Assembly: GCA_947625045.1 (NCBI GenBank)
Contig: CANQMW010000017.1
Location: forward strand, 1 to 64,000
Length of the DNA stretch: 64,000 nt
Direction: 5' to 3'
From: an uncultured Oscillospiraceae bacterium
GTDB taxonomy: Bacteria > Bacillota > Clostridia > Oscillospirales > Oscillospiraceae
Below, one piece after another: positions 19,439 to 29,672 of the stretch. The notes beneath the pieces were generated by a model. That model made no database searches, was not told the DNA's origin, and saw nothing but the letters and a program-made list of their open reading frames with translations. Positions within the stretch are counted from its first letter, which is position 1. Each line of letters begins with the position of its first letter. Made by a program: the position numbers and the translations under genes.

Positions 19439-21067
19439 ATGAGCGAGAGCAAGACGATGCAGGCCTGGCTGGACGCCGCGGCCCGGGACGAGCCGGTGTG
19501 GATAGGCGACGTGCGACAGACCGCCGGGATGGACCCGGAGGGGCTTTCCCTGACCCTGCGGCTCCAGGGCTTTGACGGCAGGACCCGTGACTTTTTTATC
19601 CCTGTGCCCCGGTGGGAGACGGGAACGGGCCGGGACTTTGCGTGGGGATACCTGCGGGCGGCGGTGTTCAATATCCTTGCTGTCCACAGCGGGCGGCGGG
19701 CGCAGTTTCTCTATGATAGGGAAAACAGCGATATCCGCGGCCTCTTAAGGCGGCTCCCGGCGGCGTTTCAGATAGGTGAGAGCCGGCGCGTTGGCTATGG
19801 AAAAGCCACCAATGTGGCGGACCGGCTGTGCAGGAGCTTCGGCGGCGGAGCGTTCGCCTTTGACCTGGAAGGAACAGACCTGCCCGCGCCGGGTATCGGA
19901 CGGGACATGTCCGGCTATGACCTCGCCGGCCGGCTGAAAGCGGCGGAGGAGAGGGCGGAACGGGGCCTTTTTTGCGGCGTGGACGTGGGCGGCACGGACA
20001 TAAAGCTGGCCCTGGCCCGGAATGGAAAGCTCCTGGACGTGCGGGTACTGGACTGGGACCCCTCCCGGAGTCCCACGGCGGAGGGCATCATCAGGCCCCT
20101 TATGGCCTTTATACAGGGAGCGCTGGATGACGCCGCTCCCGGGCAAAAGCCGGACGGCATGGGCGTCAGCTTTCCCGATGTGGTCATCGGAGACCGCATC
20201 GTGGGCGGGGAGACGCCCAAGACCAAGGGCGTACGGGAGCACGCGGCGGACTACGAGGCGGCGTTTTCCAAGATCACCGGCCTGAAGGACACTCTCGCGG
20301 CGCTGTGCGCGCCGGGGGCGCCGGTGCACATCATCAACGACGGTCACATGGCCGCCTTCACCGCGGCCATGGAGATGGCCCACGGGGACAGAGCGGGTGA
20401 GCTCTCCCGGGGCGTCATTGCCCACACCCTGGGCACGGACCTGGGCACCGGGTGGCTGGAGCCGGACGGCTCCATACCGGCGTGTCCCATGGAGCTCTAT
20501 GACCTGCTCCTGGACCTGGGCAGCTTCCCCAGCCGGGCGCTGGACAGCGCGGATCTGCGGTCTGTTTGCAACGAGAATTCCGGTCTGCCCGGAGCACGGC
20601 GGTATATGGGCCAGGCGGCGGCCTTCCGGCTTGCGTGGCAGATGGACCCGTCTCTGCTGGACGGTTTCACGGTCCGGGAGGGGGAGCGCGTTCGCATCTG
20701 CGCTCAGCCAGATATGCGAAAGCCCTGCCTTGCGCACCTTATGCAAAAGGCGGAGGAGGGCTATCCCGCGGCCCGGGAGGTGTTCCGCCGCATCGGGATG
20801 CACCTGGGCCAGGTCTGCCGGGAGGAGGGGTGGCTCTTGCGGCCCGGTACGGATACCCGCTGGCTCTTCGGCCGGTTCGTGAAGAGCCCGGCCTGCTTCG
20901 GCCTGCTCCGGGAGGGATGCGCGTCGGCAGCGCCCCATATCCGGCTGGAGGCGGCGGACGAGGGCCTGGCCAATACGCCAATCATGAGAGCGGTGGCCCG
21001 GCAGGGCGCCGGGGCGGTGGCCCAGTACGGTCAGGCGGTGGGGGCGCTGTACTACGCGCTGTTTTGA
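19439..21067 (+). CDS. ROK-family-like protein with long N-terminal extension
   Basis: FCGVDVGGTDIKLALARNGKLLDVRVL; ATPase-fold GVIAHTLGTDLGTGWLE; start uncertain (ATG immediately after terminator). Confidence 0.65.
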   Translation: MSESKTMQAWLDAAARDEPVWIGDVRQTAGMDPEGLSLTLRLQGFDGRTRDFFIPVPRWETGTGRDFAWGYLRAAVFNILAVHSGRRAQFLYDRENSDIRGLLRRLPAAFQIGESRRVGYGKATNVADRLCRSFGGGAFAFDLEGTDLPAPGIGRDMSGYDLAGRLKAAEERAERGLFCGVDVGGTDIKLALARNGKLLDVRVLDWDPSRSPTAEGIIRPLMAFIQGALDDAAPGQKPDGMGVSFPDVVIGDRIVGGETPKTKGVREHAADYEAAFSKITGLKDTLAALCAPGAPVHIINDGHMAAFTAAMEMAHGDRAGELSRGVIAHTLGTDLGTGWLEPDGSIPACPMELYDLLLDLGSFPSRALDSADLRSVCNENSGLPGARRYMGQAAAFRLAWQMDPSLLDGFTVREGERVRICAQPDMRKPCLAHLMQKAEEGYPAAREVFRRIGMHLGQVCREEGWLLRPGTDTRWLFGRFVKSPACFGLLREGCASAAPHIRLEAADEGLANTPIMRAVARQGAGAVAQYGQAVGALYYALF

Positions 21068-21089
21068 CGGAATTTGTTCCCGCTCGGCG

Positions 21090-21118
21090 TTGACAAGCGG
21101 TGCCACACATGGTATAAT
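21090..21118 (+). promoter_or_regulatory. Consensus sigma-A promoter of pyrimidine operon
   Basis: TTGACA - 17 bp - TATAAT, ~36 bp before the pyrC ATG. Confidence 0.88.
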
Positions 21119-21153
21119 GCCCGCCAATGGATGCCATATAAGGGGGGCTGGAC

Positions 21154-22359
21154 ATGGGCGCGGTCAACAATTTCGCATTCTTCCCCGCGTCGCTGTCCCT
21201 TCATTGTCCCGGCTTCAGCGGGACCGCCATTCCCTTTTTGAAGGACAAAGGTGAATATGTCGTTTTTCCCGGCTTTTGCGATGTGCATGTGCATTTCCGC
21301 GAGCCGGGATTTTCCTATAAAGAGACCATCGCCACCGGCTCCGCCGCCGCGGCACGCGGGGGCTATACCGCCGTGTGCACCATGCCAAATCTGGACCCGG
21401 TGCCGGACAGCCCGGAGAATCTCGCGGTCCAGGAAGACATCATCGCCCGGGACGCTGTCATAAACGTCTATCCCTACGGCGCCATCACGGCGGGGGAGAT
21501 GGGCGGGAAGCTGGCGGACATGGCCGGCATGACCGGGGCTATCGCCTTTTCCGACGACGGCCGGGGCGTCCAGTCTGAGGACATGATGCGCGCGGCCATG
21601 GTGGAGGCAAAGCGCCTTGGGAAGATCGTCGCCGCCCACTGCGAGGTCAATTCTCTGCTCCGCGGCGGATACATCCACGACGGGGCCTATGCCGCCGCCC
21701 ACGGCCATAAAGGCATATCTTCCGAGAGCGAGTGGCGGGAAATAGAGCGGGACCTCAGGCTCGCGAAGGAGACGGGCTGCGCCTATCACGTCTGTCACAT
21801 CTCCACGAAGGAGAGCGTGGCCCTCATTCGGAAGGCCAAGGCCGAGGGGGTGGACGTCACCTGTGAGACCGGGCCCCACTACCTCATCCTGGACGAGAAC
21901 GACTTGCAGGAGGACGGGCGGTTCAAGATGAACCCGCCCCTCCGGTCCAAAGCCGACAGAGATGCCCTTTTGGAGGGGCTTTTGGACGGGACCATCGACA
22001 TGATCGCCACGGACCACGCCCCCCACAGCCGGGAGGAGAAATCCCGGGGCCTCTCCGGCAGCGCCATGGGTATCGTGGGGCTGGAGACCGCCTTCCCGGT
22101 TCTGTATACGTATCTGGTGAAGCCCGGTATCCTCAGCCTGGACAGGCTCCTGGACCTGATGGTCTATAACCCCCGCAAGCGGTTCAACATCCCCCTGGGG
22201 GAGGATTACACGGTGTGGGAGCTGGGAAAGCGCTTCACCGTGGACCCGGAAAAATTCCTCTCCAAGGGCCGGGCCACGCCCTTCGCCGGGCGGGAGCTTT
22301 ACGGCGTCTGCCGGCTCACCGTCTGCGGCGGCAGGGTGGTCTACAAGAGCGAAGAATAA
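21154..22359 (+). CDS. pyrC: Dihydroorotase
   Basis: DVHVHFREPGFSYKETIATGSAAAARGGYTAVCTMPN; ATDHAPHSREEK. Confidence 0.95.
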   Translation: MGAVNNFAFFPASLSLHCPGFSGTAIPFLKDKGEYVVFPGFCDVHVHFREPGFSYKETIATGSAAAARGGYTAVCTMPNLDPVPDSPENLAVQEDIIARDAVINVYPYGAITAGEMGGKLADMAGMTGAIAFSDDGRGVQSEDMMRAAMVEAKRLGKIVAAHCEVNSLLRGGYIHDGAYAAAHGHKGISSESEWREIERDLRLAKETGCAYHVCHISTKESVALIRKAKAEGVDVTCETGPHYLILDENDLQEDGRFKMNPPLRSKADRDALLEGLLDGTIDMIATDHAPHSREEKSRGLSGSAMGIVGLETAFPVLYTYLVKPGILSLDRLLDLMVYNPRKRFNIPLGEDYTVWELGKRFTVDPEKFLSKGRATPFAGRELYGVCRLTVCGGRVVYKSEE

Positions 22360-22384
22360 TACCATCGATATATTGGAGGCACAC

Positions 22385-25300
22385 ATGGCAAAGAGAACGG
22401 ACATCAAAAAAGTGCTCATCATCGGCTCCGGCCCCATCGTCATCGGCCAGGCGGCGGAGTTCGACTACGCCGGGACCCAGGCGTGCCTGGCCCTGAAGGA
22501 GGAGGGATACGAGGTCATCCTCTGCAATTCCAACCCCGCCACCATCATGACGGACACCGCCATCGCGGACAAGGTGTACATGGAGCCGCTGACATTGGAA
22601 TATGTGGCGAAGATCCTCCGCTACGAGCGGCCCGACGCCATCATCCCCGGCATCGGCGGCCAGACGGGCCTGAACCTTGCCATGCAGCTGGAGAAGAAGG
22701 GCGTCCTCCGGGAGTGCCGGGTGGAGCTGCTGGGCACCCCCAGCCGCAGCATCGAGCGGGCGGAGGACCGGGAGCTCTTTAAGGAGATGTGCCAATCCAT
22801 CGGCGAGCCTGTCATTCCCTCGGAGATAACCTACTCCATCGACGAGGCCAAAAAAGCTGCGGCGGAGATAGGCTATCCCGTCGTTCTGCGGCCCGCCTTC
22901 ACCCTGGGCGGCACCGGCGGCGGCTTTGCGGGCAATGAGGCGGAGCTTGTCGAGATCGGCCTCAACGCTTTTAAACTGTCCCCGGTGCATCAGGTGCTGG
23001 TGGAGAAGAGCGTCAAGGGCTACAAGGAGATCGAGTTCGAGGTCATGCGGGACTCCAACGACCACACCATCACCATCTGCGGCATGGAGAACGTGGACCC
23101 GGTGGGGGTGCATACCGGCGACTCCATCGTGGTGGCGCCCATCCTGTCCCTGAATGACCATGACCTTAAGATGCTCAACGACAGCGCCATCAAGATCATC
23201 CGGGAGCTGAAGATCGAGGGCGGCTGCAACGTCCAGTTCGCCCTGCATCCCGAGACCAGCGAGTATTACCTCATCGAGGTCAACCCCCGGGTGAGCAGGT
23301 CCTCGGCCCTGGCCAGCAAGGCCAGCGGCTATCCCATCGCCCGGGTCACCGCCAAGATCGCCATGGGCATGGCCCTGGAGGACATCCCCGTGGCCGGCGG
23401 CACCGCCGCCATCGAGCCCAGCCTGGACTACATCGTGGCCAAGTTCCCCCGGTTCCCCTTCGACAAGTTCGCCGACGCCCCCAATACCTTGGGCACCCAG
23501 ATGAAGGCCACCGGCGAGGTCATGGGCATCGGCTCCAATCTGGAGGAGTGCTTTTTAAAGTCCGTCCGCTCCCTGGAGACGGGGGTGTGCCACTTCCGCA
23601 TGGCCAAGTTCGACGGAAAGACCGACGAAGAGCTGCTGGCATACATCCAGGACTTCCGGGACGACGGCATCTTCGCCGTGGCGGAGCTGCTGCGCCGGGG
23701 AGAGAGCGTGAAGAAGCTCCACAGGATCACCATGATCACGGAGCTGTTTTTGCAGTCCATCAAGAAGATCGTGGACATGGAAAAGACCCTGGCGGCGCAT
23801 ATCAACGACGTGGACGTACTGCGCCGGGCCAAGGTCATGGGCTTTTCCGATAAGTATATCGCGGGGCTGTGGAACCTCACCGAGGTGGAGGTATACGAAA
23901 AGCGCAGGGCCCGGGGCATCACGCCGGTGTTCCGCATGGTGGACACCCTGCACACGGGCAAGTATATCGCCTATCTCTATTCCTCCTATTCCGGCCAGAA
24001 CGACTCCCGGCTGACGGAGAAGAAAAAAATAGTCGTCCTGGGCGCCGGGCCCATCCGCATAGGCCAGGGCGTGGAGTTCGATTACTCCACCGTCCACGCC
24101 GTGCAGACCATCAAAAAGGCCGGCTATGAGGCCATCATCATCAACAATAACCCGGAGACCGTCTCCACCGACTACACCACCGCCGACAAGCTCTATTTCG
24201 AGCCCCTGACGCCGGAGGACGCCATGGCCATCATCGACTTTGAAAAGCCGGAGGGGGTCATCGCCTCCCTGGGCGGCCAGACGGCTATCAACCTGGCCCA
24301 GCCCCTGATGGACAGGGGCGTGAACATCATCGGCACGGACTGCGCCGCCATCGAGCGGGCAGAGAACCGGGACAGCTTTGAGAAAATATTGAAGGACCTG
24401 TCGATCCCCCAGCCCATGGGCCGGGCGGTGACGAAGATATCCGACGGGGTGAAGGCCGCGGCGGAGATAGGCTATCCCGTTCTGGTGCGCCCCAGCTTCG
24501 TGCTGGGGGGCCGGGCTATGCAGATCGTGGCGGACGAGGAACAGCTGAGGCATTACCTGAAGACCGCCGTGGAGATCGACGCGGACAAGCCCGTGCTGGT
24601 GGACAAGTACATCCAGGGCAAGGAGGTGGAGGTGGACGCCATCTGCGACGGCCGGGACGTGTTCGTGCCGGGCATCATGGAGCTGGTGGAGCGCACCGGC
24701 ATCCACTCCGGCGACTCCATCAGCGTCTATCCCACCTTCTCCGTATCCGACAAGGTGAAGGGCGTCATATTGCAGTACGCCAAGAAGCTGGGCTTGGGCA
24801 TCGGCATCGTGGGGCTTTACAACATCCAGTTCATCGTGGACCGACACGACGACGTGTACGTCATCGAGGTGAACCCCCGATCTTCCCGGACCGTGCCGTT
24901 CCTCAGCAAGGCCACGGGGTACTCTCTGGCCGATATCGCTACGGAGGTCATTCTGGGCAAGGGGCTCAAGGAGCAGGGCATCTTCGACCTCTATCCCCAG
25001 GAGAAGGAGCGGTACTATGTGAAGGTGCCGGTGTTCTCCTTCAATAAGATCAAGGGCATGGACGCGTACCTGTCCCCGGAGATGAAGTCCACCGGCGAGG
25101 CCATCGGCTACGACAACTCCCTGACCCGCGCCCTCTTCAAGGCCCTGCAGGCCGGGGGCATGCGGCTGCAGAACTACGGCACCGTGTTCGCCACCATTGC
25201 CCGGGGCGATCAGCCGGAGGCCCTGCCCCTCATCCGGCGGTTCTATAACATGGGCTTCAACATCGAGGCCACGCCGGGCACGGCGGCTTTTCTCAAGGAA

Positions 25301-25558
25301 AACGGCATCCGTACCCATGTGCTGCACAAGATCAAGGACGGCAGCGAGGAGATCCCCGACGCCATCCGGCAGGGGCACCTGGCCTACATCATCAACACCC
25401 GGGACATTGGTTCCGAAAAGGGCGTTACCGACGGCGTGCGCATCCGTCAGCTGGCCACGGAGAACAACGTGACCATCTTCACAAGCCTGGATACGGTGCG
25501 GGTGCTGCTGGACGTGCTGGAGGAGACCACGCTCACCATCTCCACCATCGACGCATGA
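22385..25558 (+). CDS. carB: Carbamoyl-phosphate synthase large subunit
   Basis: KRTDIKKVLIIGSGPIVIGQAAEFDYAGTQACLALKEEG; duplicated ATP-grasp halves, full length. Confidence 0.97.
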   Translation: MAKRTDIKKVLIIGSGPIVIGQAAEFDYAGTQACLALKEEGYEVILCNSNPATIMTDTAIADKVYMEPLTLEYVAKILRYERPDAIIPGIGGQTGLNLAMQLEKKGVLRECRVELLGTPSRSIERAEDRELFKEMCQSIGEPVIPSEITYSIDEAKKAAAEIGYPVVLRPAFTLGGTGGGFAGNEAELVEIGLNAFKLSPVHQVLVEKSVKGYKEIEFEVMRDSNDHTITICGMENVDPVGVHTGDSIVVAPILSLNDHDLKMLNDSAIKIIRELKIEGGCNVQFALHPETSEYYLIEVNPRVSRSSALASKASGYPIARVTAKIAMGMALEDIPVAGGTAAIEPSLDYIVAKFPRFPFDKFADAPNTLGTQMKATGEVMGIGSNLEECFLKSVRSLETGVCHFRMAKFDGKTDEELLAYIQDFRDDGIFAVAELLRRGESVKKLHRITMITELFLQSIKKIVDMEKTLAAHINDVDVLRRAKVMGFSDKYIAGLWNLTEVEVYEKRRARGITPVFRMVDTLHTGKYIAYLYSSYSGQNDSRLTEKKKIVVLGAGPIRIGQGVEFDYSTVHAVQTIKKAGYEAIIINNNPETVSTDYTTADKLYFEPLTPEDAMAIIDFEKPEGVIASLGGQTAINLAQPLMDRGVNIIGTDCAAIERAENRDSFEKILKDLSIPQPMGRAVTKISDGVKAAAEIGYPVLVRPSFVLGGRAMQIVADEEQLRHYLKTAVEIDADKPVLVDKYIQGKEVEVDAICDGRDVFVPGIMELVERTGIHSGDSISVYPTFSVSDKVKGVILQYAKKLGLGIGIVGLYNIQFIVDRHDDVYVIEVNPRSSRTVPFLSKATGYSLADIATEVILGKGLKEQGIFDLYPQEKERYYVKVPVFSFNKIKGMDAYLSPEMKSTGEAIGYDNSLTRALFKALQAGGMRLQNYGTVFATIARGDQPEALPLIRRFYNMGFNIEATPGTAAFLKENGIRTHVLHKIKDGSEEIPDAIRQGHLAYIINTRDIGSEKGVTDGVRIRQLATENNVTIFTSLDTVRVLLDVLEETTLTISTIDA

Positions 25559-26283
25559 AAAAGGCGCTGTTCACCATCGTAAATAACGAGCGCCTCACGC
25601 CCACCGTGTGGCGCATGACGCTCCGCGGCCCGGCGGAGGCCGTCACCGCGTCGGGGCAGTTCGTGGATATCGCCCTGCCGGGGCGGTTCCTGCGTCGGCC
25701 CATCTCCGTGTGCGACGCCGAGGGCGACACCCTGACACTTCTATATAAGGTCGTGGGCGGGGGCACGGAGCAGATGGCGGCCATGCCCCCCGGCGGGACG
25801 CTGGATATCCTGACGGGGCTGGGGAACGGCTTCGACACAGCCCCGGCGGGGGAGAGCCCCCTACTCATCGGCGGGGGCATCGGCGGGGCGCCCCTCTATC
25901 TGCTTGCCAAAAAGCTGCTGGCAGAGGGAAAGAAGGTCCGGGCGGTACTGGGCTTCAACGGCGCGGATGAAGTCATCTATGTGGATGAGTTCCGGGCCCT
26001 GAGCTGCGACGTGACCGTGGCCACGGCGGACGGGAGCCTGGGCGTCAGGGGCTTCGTCACCGACGCCCTGCCGGAGGAATATAGCTATTACTACGCCTGC
26101 GGGCCGGAGCCCATGCTGCGGGCGGTGTGGGAAAAAGCCGCGGGCCCGGGGCAATTGAGCTTCGAGGAACGGATGGGCTGCGGCTTCGGCGCCTGCATGG
26201 GCTGCACCCGCGAGACTCTGAACGGCCCCAAGCGGGTGTGCAAAGACGGGCCCGTGTTCCGGAAGGAGGAGATCGTGTGGTGA
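25555..26283 (+). CDS. pyrK: Dihydroorotate dehydrogenase B electron-transfer subunit
   Basis: Ferredoxin-reductase-like; C-terminal MGCGFGACMGCTRET...VCKDGPVF 2Fe-2S motif. Confidence 0.93.
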   Translation: MKKALFTIVNNERLTPTVWRMTLRGPAEAVTASGQFVDIALPGRFLRRPISVCDAEGDTLTLLYKVVGGGTEQMAAMPPGGTLDILTGLGNGFDTAPAGESPLLIGGGIGGAPLYLLAKKLLAEGKKVRAVLGFNGADEVIYVDEFRALSCDVTVATADGSLGVRGFVTDALPEEYSYYYACGPEPMLRAVWEKAAGPGQLSFEERMGCGFGACMGCTRETLNGPKRVCKDGPVFRKEEIVW

Positions 26284-27191
26284 ATACTGCTGTGACCCTC
26301 TGTGGGATAGAGCTTTTAAATCCCGTCATCCCCGCCTCCGGCACCTTCGGCTACGGCTATGAGTTCGCCGAACACTACGACATCAACTGTCTGGGAACCT
26401 TCTCTTTTAAGGGAACCACCCGTGAGCCACGTTTCGGCAACACCACGCCCCGCATCGCGGAGAGCGCCGCCGGCATGGTCAACGCCGTAGGGCTGCAAAA
26501 TCCCGGCATGGACAAGGTCATATCGGAGGAACTTCCCAGGCTCAAAAAGATATTTCACAAGCCTGTGATGGCCAACGTCAGCGGCTTTTCGGTGGAGGAT
26601 TACGCCTATACCTGCGAGAGGCTGGACAAGGAGCCTCAGGTGGGCTGGCTGGAGGTCAACATCAGCTGCCCCAACGTCCACGGCGGCGGCATGAGCTTCG
26701 GCACGGATCCCGCCGCGGCGGCGGCGGTGGTCCGGGCGGTGAAGGCGGTGACCCGAAAGCCGGTCATCATGAAGCTGACCCCCAATGTGACGGATATCAC
26801 GGCCGTCGCGAGAGCCTGCGAGGACGCCGGTGCGGACGGATTGAGTCTCATCAACACCCTCCAGGCCATGCGGATAGATCTGAAAACAAAAAAACCCGTC
26901 CTCGCCAATGTCACCGGCGGGCTGTCCGGCCCCGCGGTGTTCCCGGTGGCCCTGCGGATGGTGTATCAGGTATACGAGGCGGTGTCTATCCCCATCGTGG
27001 GGGTGGGCGGCGTGCGCTCGGCGGAGGACGTCATAGAGATGATGCTGGCCGGGGCAACGGCTGTGGAGGTGGGGGCGGCCAACCTCGTGGACCCCTGCGC
27101 CTGCCGGGACATCGTGGCGGCCCTGCCGGGGGCCATGGAGAAGTACGGGATACAGAATCTTAAAGATATTATAGGAGGAGCCCATGGGTAA
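26280..27191 (+). CDS. pyrD: Dihydroorotate dehydrogenase B catalytic subunit
   Basis: NPVIPASGTFGYG, ISCPNVHGGGMSFG; GTG start overlaps pyrK stop by 4 nt. Confidence 0.94.
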   Translation: MNTAVTLCGIELLNPVIPASGTFGYGYEFAEHYDINCLGTFSFKGTTREPRFGNTTPRIAESAAGMVNAVGLQNPGMDKVISEELPRLKKIFHKPVMANVSGFSVEDYAYTCERLDKEPQVGWLEVNISCPNVHGGGMSFGTDPAAAAAVVRAVKAVTRKPVIMKLTPNVTDITAVARACEDAGADGLSLINTLQAMRIDLKTKKPVLANVTGGLSGPAVFPVALRMVYQVYEAVSIPIVGVGGVRSAEDVIEMMLAGATAVEVGAANLVDPCACRDIVAALPGAMEKYGIQNLKDIIGGAHG

Positions 27192-27882
27192 GGACGTGAT
27201 CGTGGCCTGCGACTTTGCAAGCGCTCAGGCCGTATACGAGTTTTTGGACAGGTTCACCGGGCGGAAGCCCTTCGTGAAGATCGGCATGGAGCTTTTCTAT
27301 GCCGAGGGGCCGGACATCGTCCGGCAGATCAAGGCCCGGGGCCATAAGATATTCCTGGATCTGAAGCTGCACGACATCCCGAATACCGTGAAAAAGGCCA
27401 TGGCGGTGCTGTCCGGGCTGGACGTGGACATCGTGAACCTCCACGCGGCGGGCACGGCTGCCATGATGGAGGCGGCCCTGGAGGGGCTTACCCGTCCCGA
27501 CGGGACGCGGCCGCTTCTCATCGCGGTGACCCAGCTCACCAGCACGGACCAGCAGAGCATGGAGCGGGACCTTCTCATCCATGAGCCCATGACGGAGGTG
27601 GTCATGCACTATGCCGGGACGGCGAAGAGAGCCGGCCTGGACGGGGTGGTGTGCTCGCCCATGGAGGCGCAGGCGGTCCATGACCGGTGCGGCCGGGACT
27701 TTCTCACCGTCACCCCCGGCGTGCGCTTTGCAGATGGGGATAAAGGGGACCAGAAGCGGGTCATGACCCCGGCGGAGGCGAAGAAAATAGGCTCCGACTA
27801 TATCGTGGTGGGCCGGCCCATCACCGCCGCCGATGACCCGGTGGCGGCCTATGAGCGGTGCCTGGCGGAATTCGTGGATTGA
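27184..27882 (+). CDS. pyrF: Orotidine 5'-phosphate decarboxylase
   Basis: FLDLKLHDIPNTVKKA; TPGVRF; YIVVGRPITAADDP. Confidence 0.94.
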   Translation: MGKDVIVACDFASAQAVYEFLDRFTGRKPFVKIGMELFYAEGPDIVRQIKARGHKIFLDLKLHDIPNTVKKAMAVLSGLDVDIVNLHAAGTAAMMEAALEGLTRPDGTRPLLIAVTQLTSTDQQSMERDLLIHEPMTEVVMHYAGTAKRAGLDGVVCSPMEAQAVHDRCGRDFLTVTPGVRFADGDKGDQKRVMTPAEAKKIGSDYIVVGRPITAADDPVAAYERCLAEFVD

Positions 27883-27893
27883 TGGAGGGAGCT

Positions 27894-28538
27894 ATGGACA
27901 GAAAGACCCTTATCGCAAAGGACCTTTTGAAGATCAAGGCGGTGTTCTTCCGCCCGGAGGAGCCCTTTACCTGGGCCAGCGGCATCAAGAGCCCCGTCTA
28001 CTGCGACAACCGCCTCACCCTGACGGCGCCGGAGGTACGTACGGATGTGGAGGAAGGTCTCGCGGCCCTTATCAGGGAGAAGTACCCCGACGCGGAAGTG
28101 CTCATGGGCACCTCCACCGCCGGCATCGCCCACGCGGCCATCACCGGCCATATCCTGGGCCTGCCCATGGGCTATGTCCGCTCCGGGGCCAAGGACCACG
28201 GCCGGAAGAACCAGATCGAGGGCCGGCTGGAGCCCGGCCAGAAGGTGGTGGTGGTAGAGGACCTTATATCCACTGCCGGCAGCGTGCTGGAGGTGGTGGA
28301 CGTGCTGCGCCAGGCGGGCGCGGAGGTGCTGGGCATCGTGAGCATCTTCACCTACGGCATGCAAAAGGGCCTGGACAGGCTCGCCGCGGCGAATGTGGAG
28401 AACACCTCCCTCACGGACTTTGACGCCATCGCCCGGGTGGCGGCGGAGGAGGGGTATATCAAGCCCGGAGACGTGGCCCGGCTCATCAAATTCAGAAACG
28501 ACCCCTCCGACGAGAGTTGGATGGAGGCAGCCAAATGA
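27894..28538 (+). CDS. pyrE: Orotate phosphoribosyltransferase
   Basis: PRPP-binding [34 protein letters not shown]. Confidence 0.94.
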   Translation: MDRKTLIAKDLLKIKAVFFRPEEPFTWASGIKSPVYCDNRLTLTAPEVRTDVEEGLAALIREKYPDAEVLMGTSTAGIAHAAITGHILGLPMGYVRSGAKDHGRKNQIEGRLEPGQKVVVVEDLISTAGSVLEVVDVLRQAGAEVLGIVSIFTYGMQKGLDRLAAANVENTSLTDFDAIARVAAEEGYIKPGDVARLIKFRNDPSDESWMEAAK

Positions 28539-29611
28539 GGAGCGTCATCGACATTCTGGACCTGTCGGTCCAGGAACTGGACGAGATGATCGCCACGGCC
28601 CTGGACATCATCGACCATCCGGACAAATACGCCCACGCCTGCGAGGGGAAGAAGCTGGCCACGCTGTTTTTTGAGCCCTCCACCCGGACCCGGCTCAGCT
28701 TCACGGCGGCCATGTATGAGCTGGGCGGCTATGTGCTGGGCTTTTCGGAGGCGGCCAGCTCCTCGGCCTCCAAGGGGGAGAGCGTGGCGGATACGGCCAA
28801 GATCGTGAGCTGCTACGCCGACATCATCGCCATGCGCCATCCCCGGGAGGGGGCGGCGCTGGTGGCGGCAAGAAACGCCTCCATCCCCGTCATCAACGGG
28901 GGGGACGGAGGCCACTGCCACCCTACCCAGACGTTGGCGGACCTTCTCACCATCCGCCGGGAGCTGGGCAGGCTGGACCACCTAACCATTGGCCTGTGCG
29001 GCGACCTGAAATACGGCCGCACGGTCCACTCCCTCATCAACGCCATGTGCCGCTATGAGGGGACGAAGTTCGTGCTCATCTCCCCGGAGGAGCTGCGCCT
29101 GCCGGAGTACATGGAAAAGGACGTGCTCCGGACCAAGGGTGTGCCCTATACCAGCACGGCGGACCTGGACGGGGCCATTCCGGACCTGGATGTGCTCTAC
29201 ATGACCCGCATCCAGCGGGAGCGGTTCGACGACCCGGACCAGTACGAGCGGCTGAAGGACAGCTATGTGCTCACGCCGGAGAAAATGAAAGCGGCAAAAG
29301 AGCACATGGCGGTGCTGCACCCGCTGCCAAGGGTCAATGAGATCAGCGTCGCGGTGGACGACGACCCCCGGGCGGCCTACTTCCGCCAGGCCCTGAACGG
29401 GAAGTATATGCGCATGGCGCTCATATTGAAGCTCCTGGACGAGGCAAAAAAGCCCGCGCCCCCGGCGAAGGCGGAGGAATATACGGACCGGTTCCGCTGC
29501 CGGAATCCCAAGTGCATCACCTGCGTGGAGCAGGAGCTAAAGCAGCAATTCCGGCTCACCAGCGAGGGCCTGTACCGGTGTGTCTACTGTGAGACCGCCG
29601 CGGAGGAATGA
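28535..29611 (+). CDS. pyrB: Aspartate carbamoyltransferase catalytic chain with C-terminal PyrI-type zinc motif
   Basis: [28 protein letters not shown]; tail CRNPKC-x21-CVYC; ATGA overlap with pyrE. Confidence 0.93.
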   Translation: MRSVIDILDLSVQELDEMIATALDIIDHPDKYAHACEGKKLATLFFEPSTRTRLSFTAAMYELGGYVLGFSEAASSSASKGESVADTAKIVSCYADIIAMRHPREGAALVAARNASIPVINGGDGGHCHPTQTLADLLTIRRELGRLDHLTIGLCGDLKYGRTVHSLINAMCRYEGTKFVLISPEELRLPEYMEKDVLRTKGVPYTSTADLDGAIPDLDVLYMTRIQRERFDDPDQYERLKDSYVLTPEKMKAAKEHMAVLHPLPRVNEISVAVDDDPRAAYFRQALNGKYMRMALILKLLDEAKKPAPPAKAEEYTDRFRCRNPKCITCVEQELKQQFRLTSEGLYRCVYCETAAEE

Positions 29612-29627
29612 CCCCTGTTTGGATAAC

Positions 29628-29661
29628 AAAAAACTGCCATCCACTTGGATGGCAGTTTTTT
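29628..29661. terminator. Bidirectional intrinsic terminator after pyr operon
   Basis: aaaaaactgccatcc-actt-ggatggcagtttttt, perfect 15-bp stem between convergent genes. Confidence 0.95.
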
Positions 29662-29672
29662 GTCAATGAGCA

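Noticed and set aside
21119-21153. Possible PyrR/uridine attenuator in pyr leader
   Set aside because: Leader is too short for an attenuator and no terminator/antiterminator stems are visible.
23555-25378. 607-aa minus-strand ORF within carB
   Set aside because: Antisense shadow; CarB conserved throughout on the plus strand.
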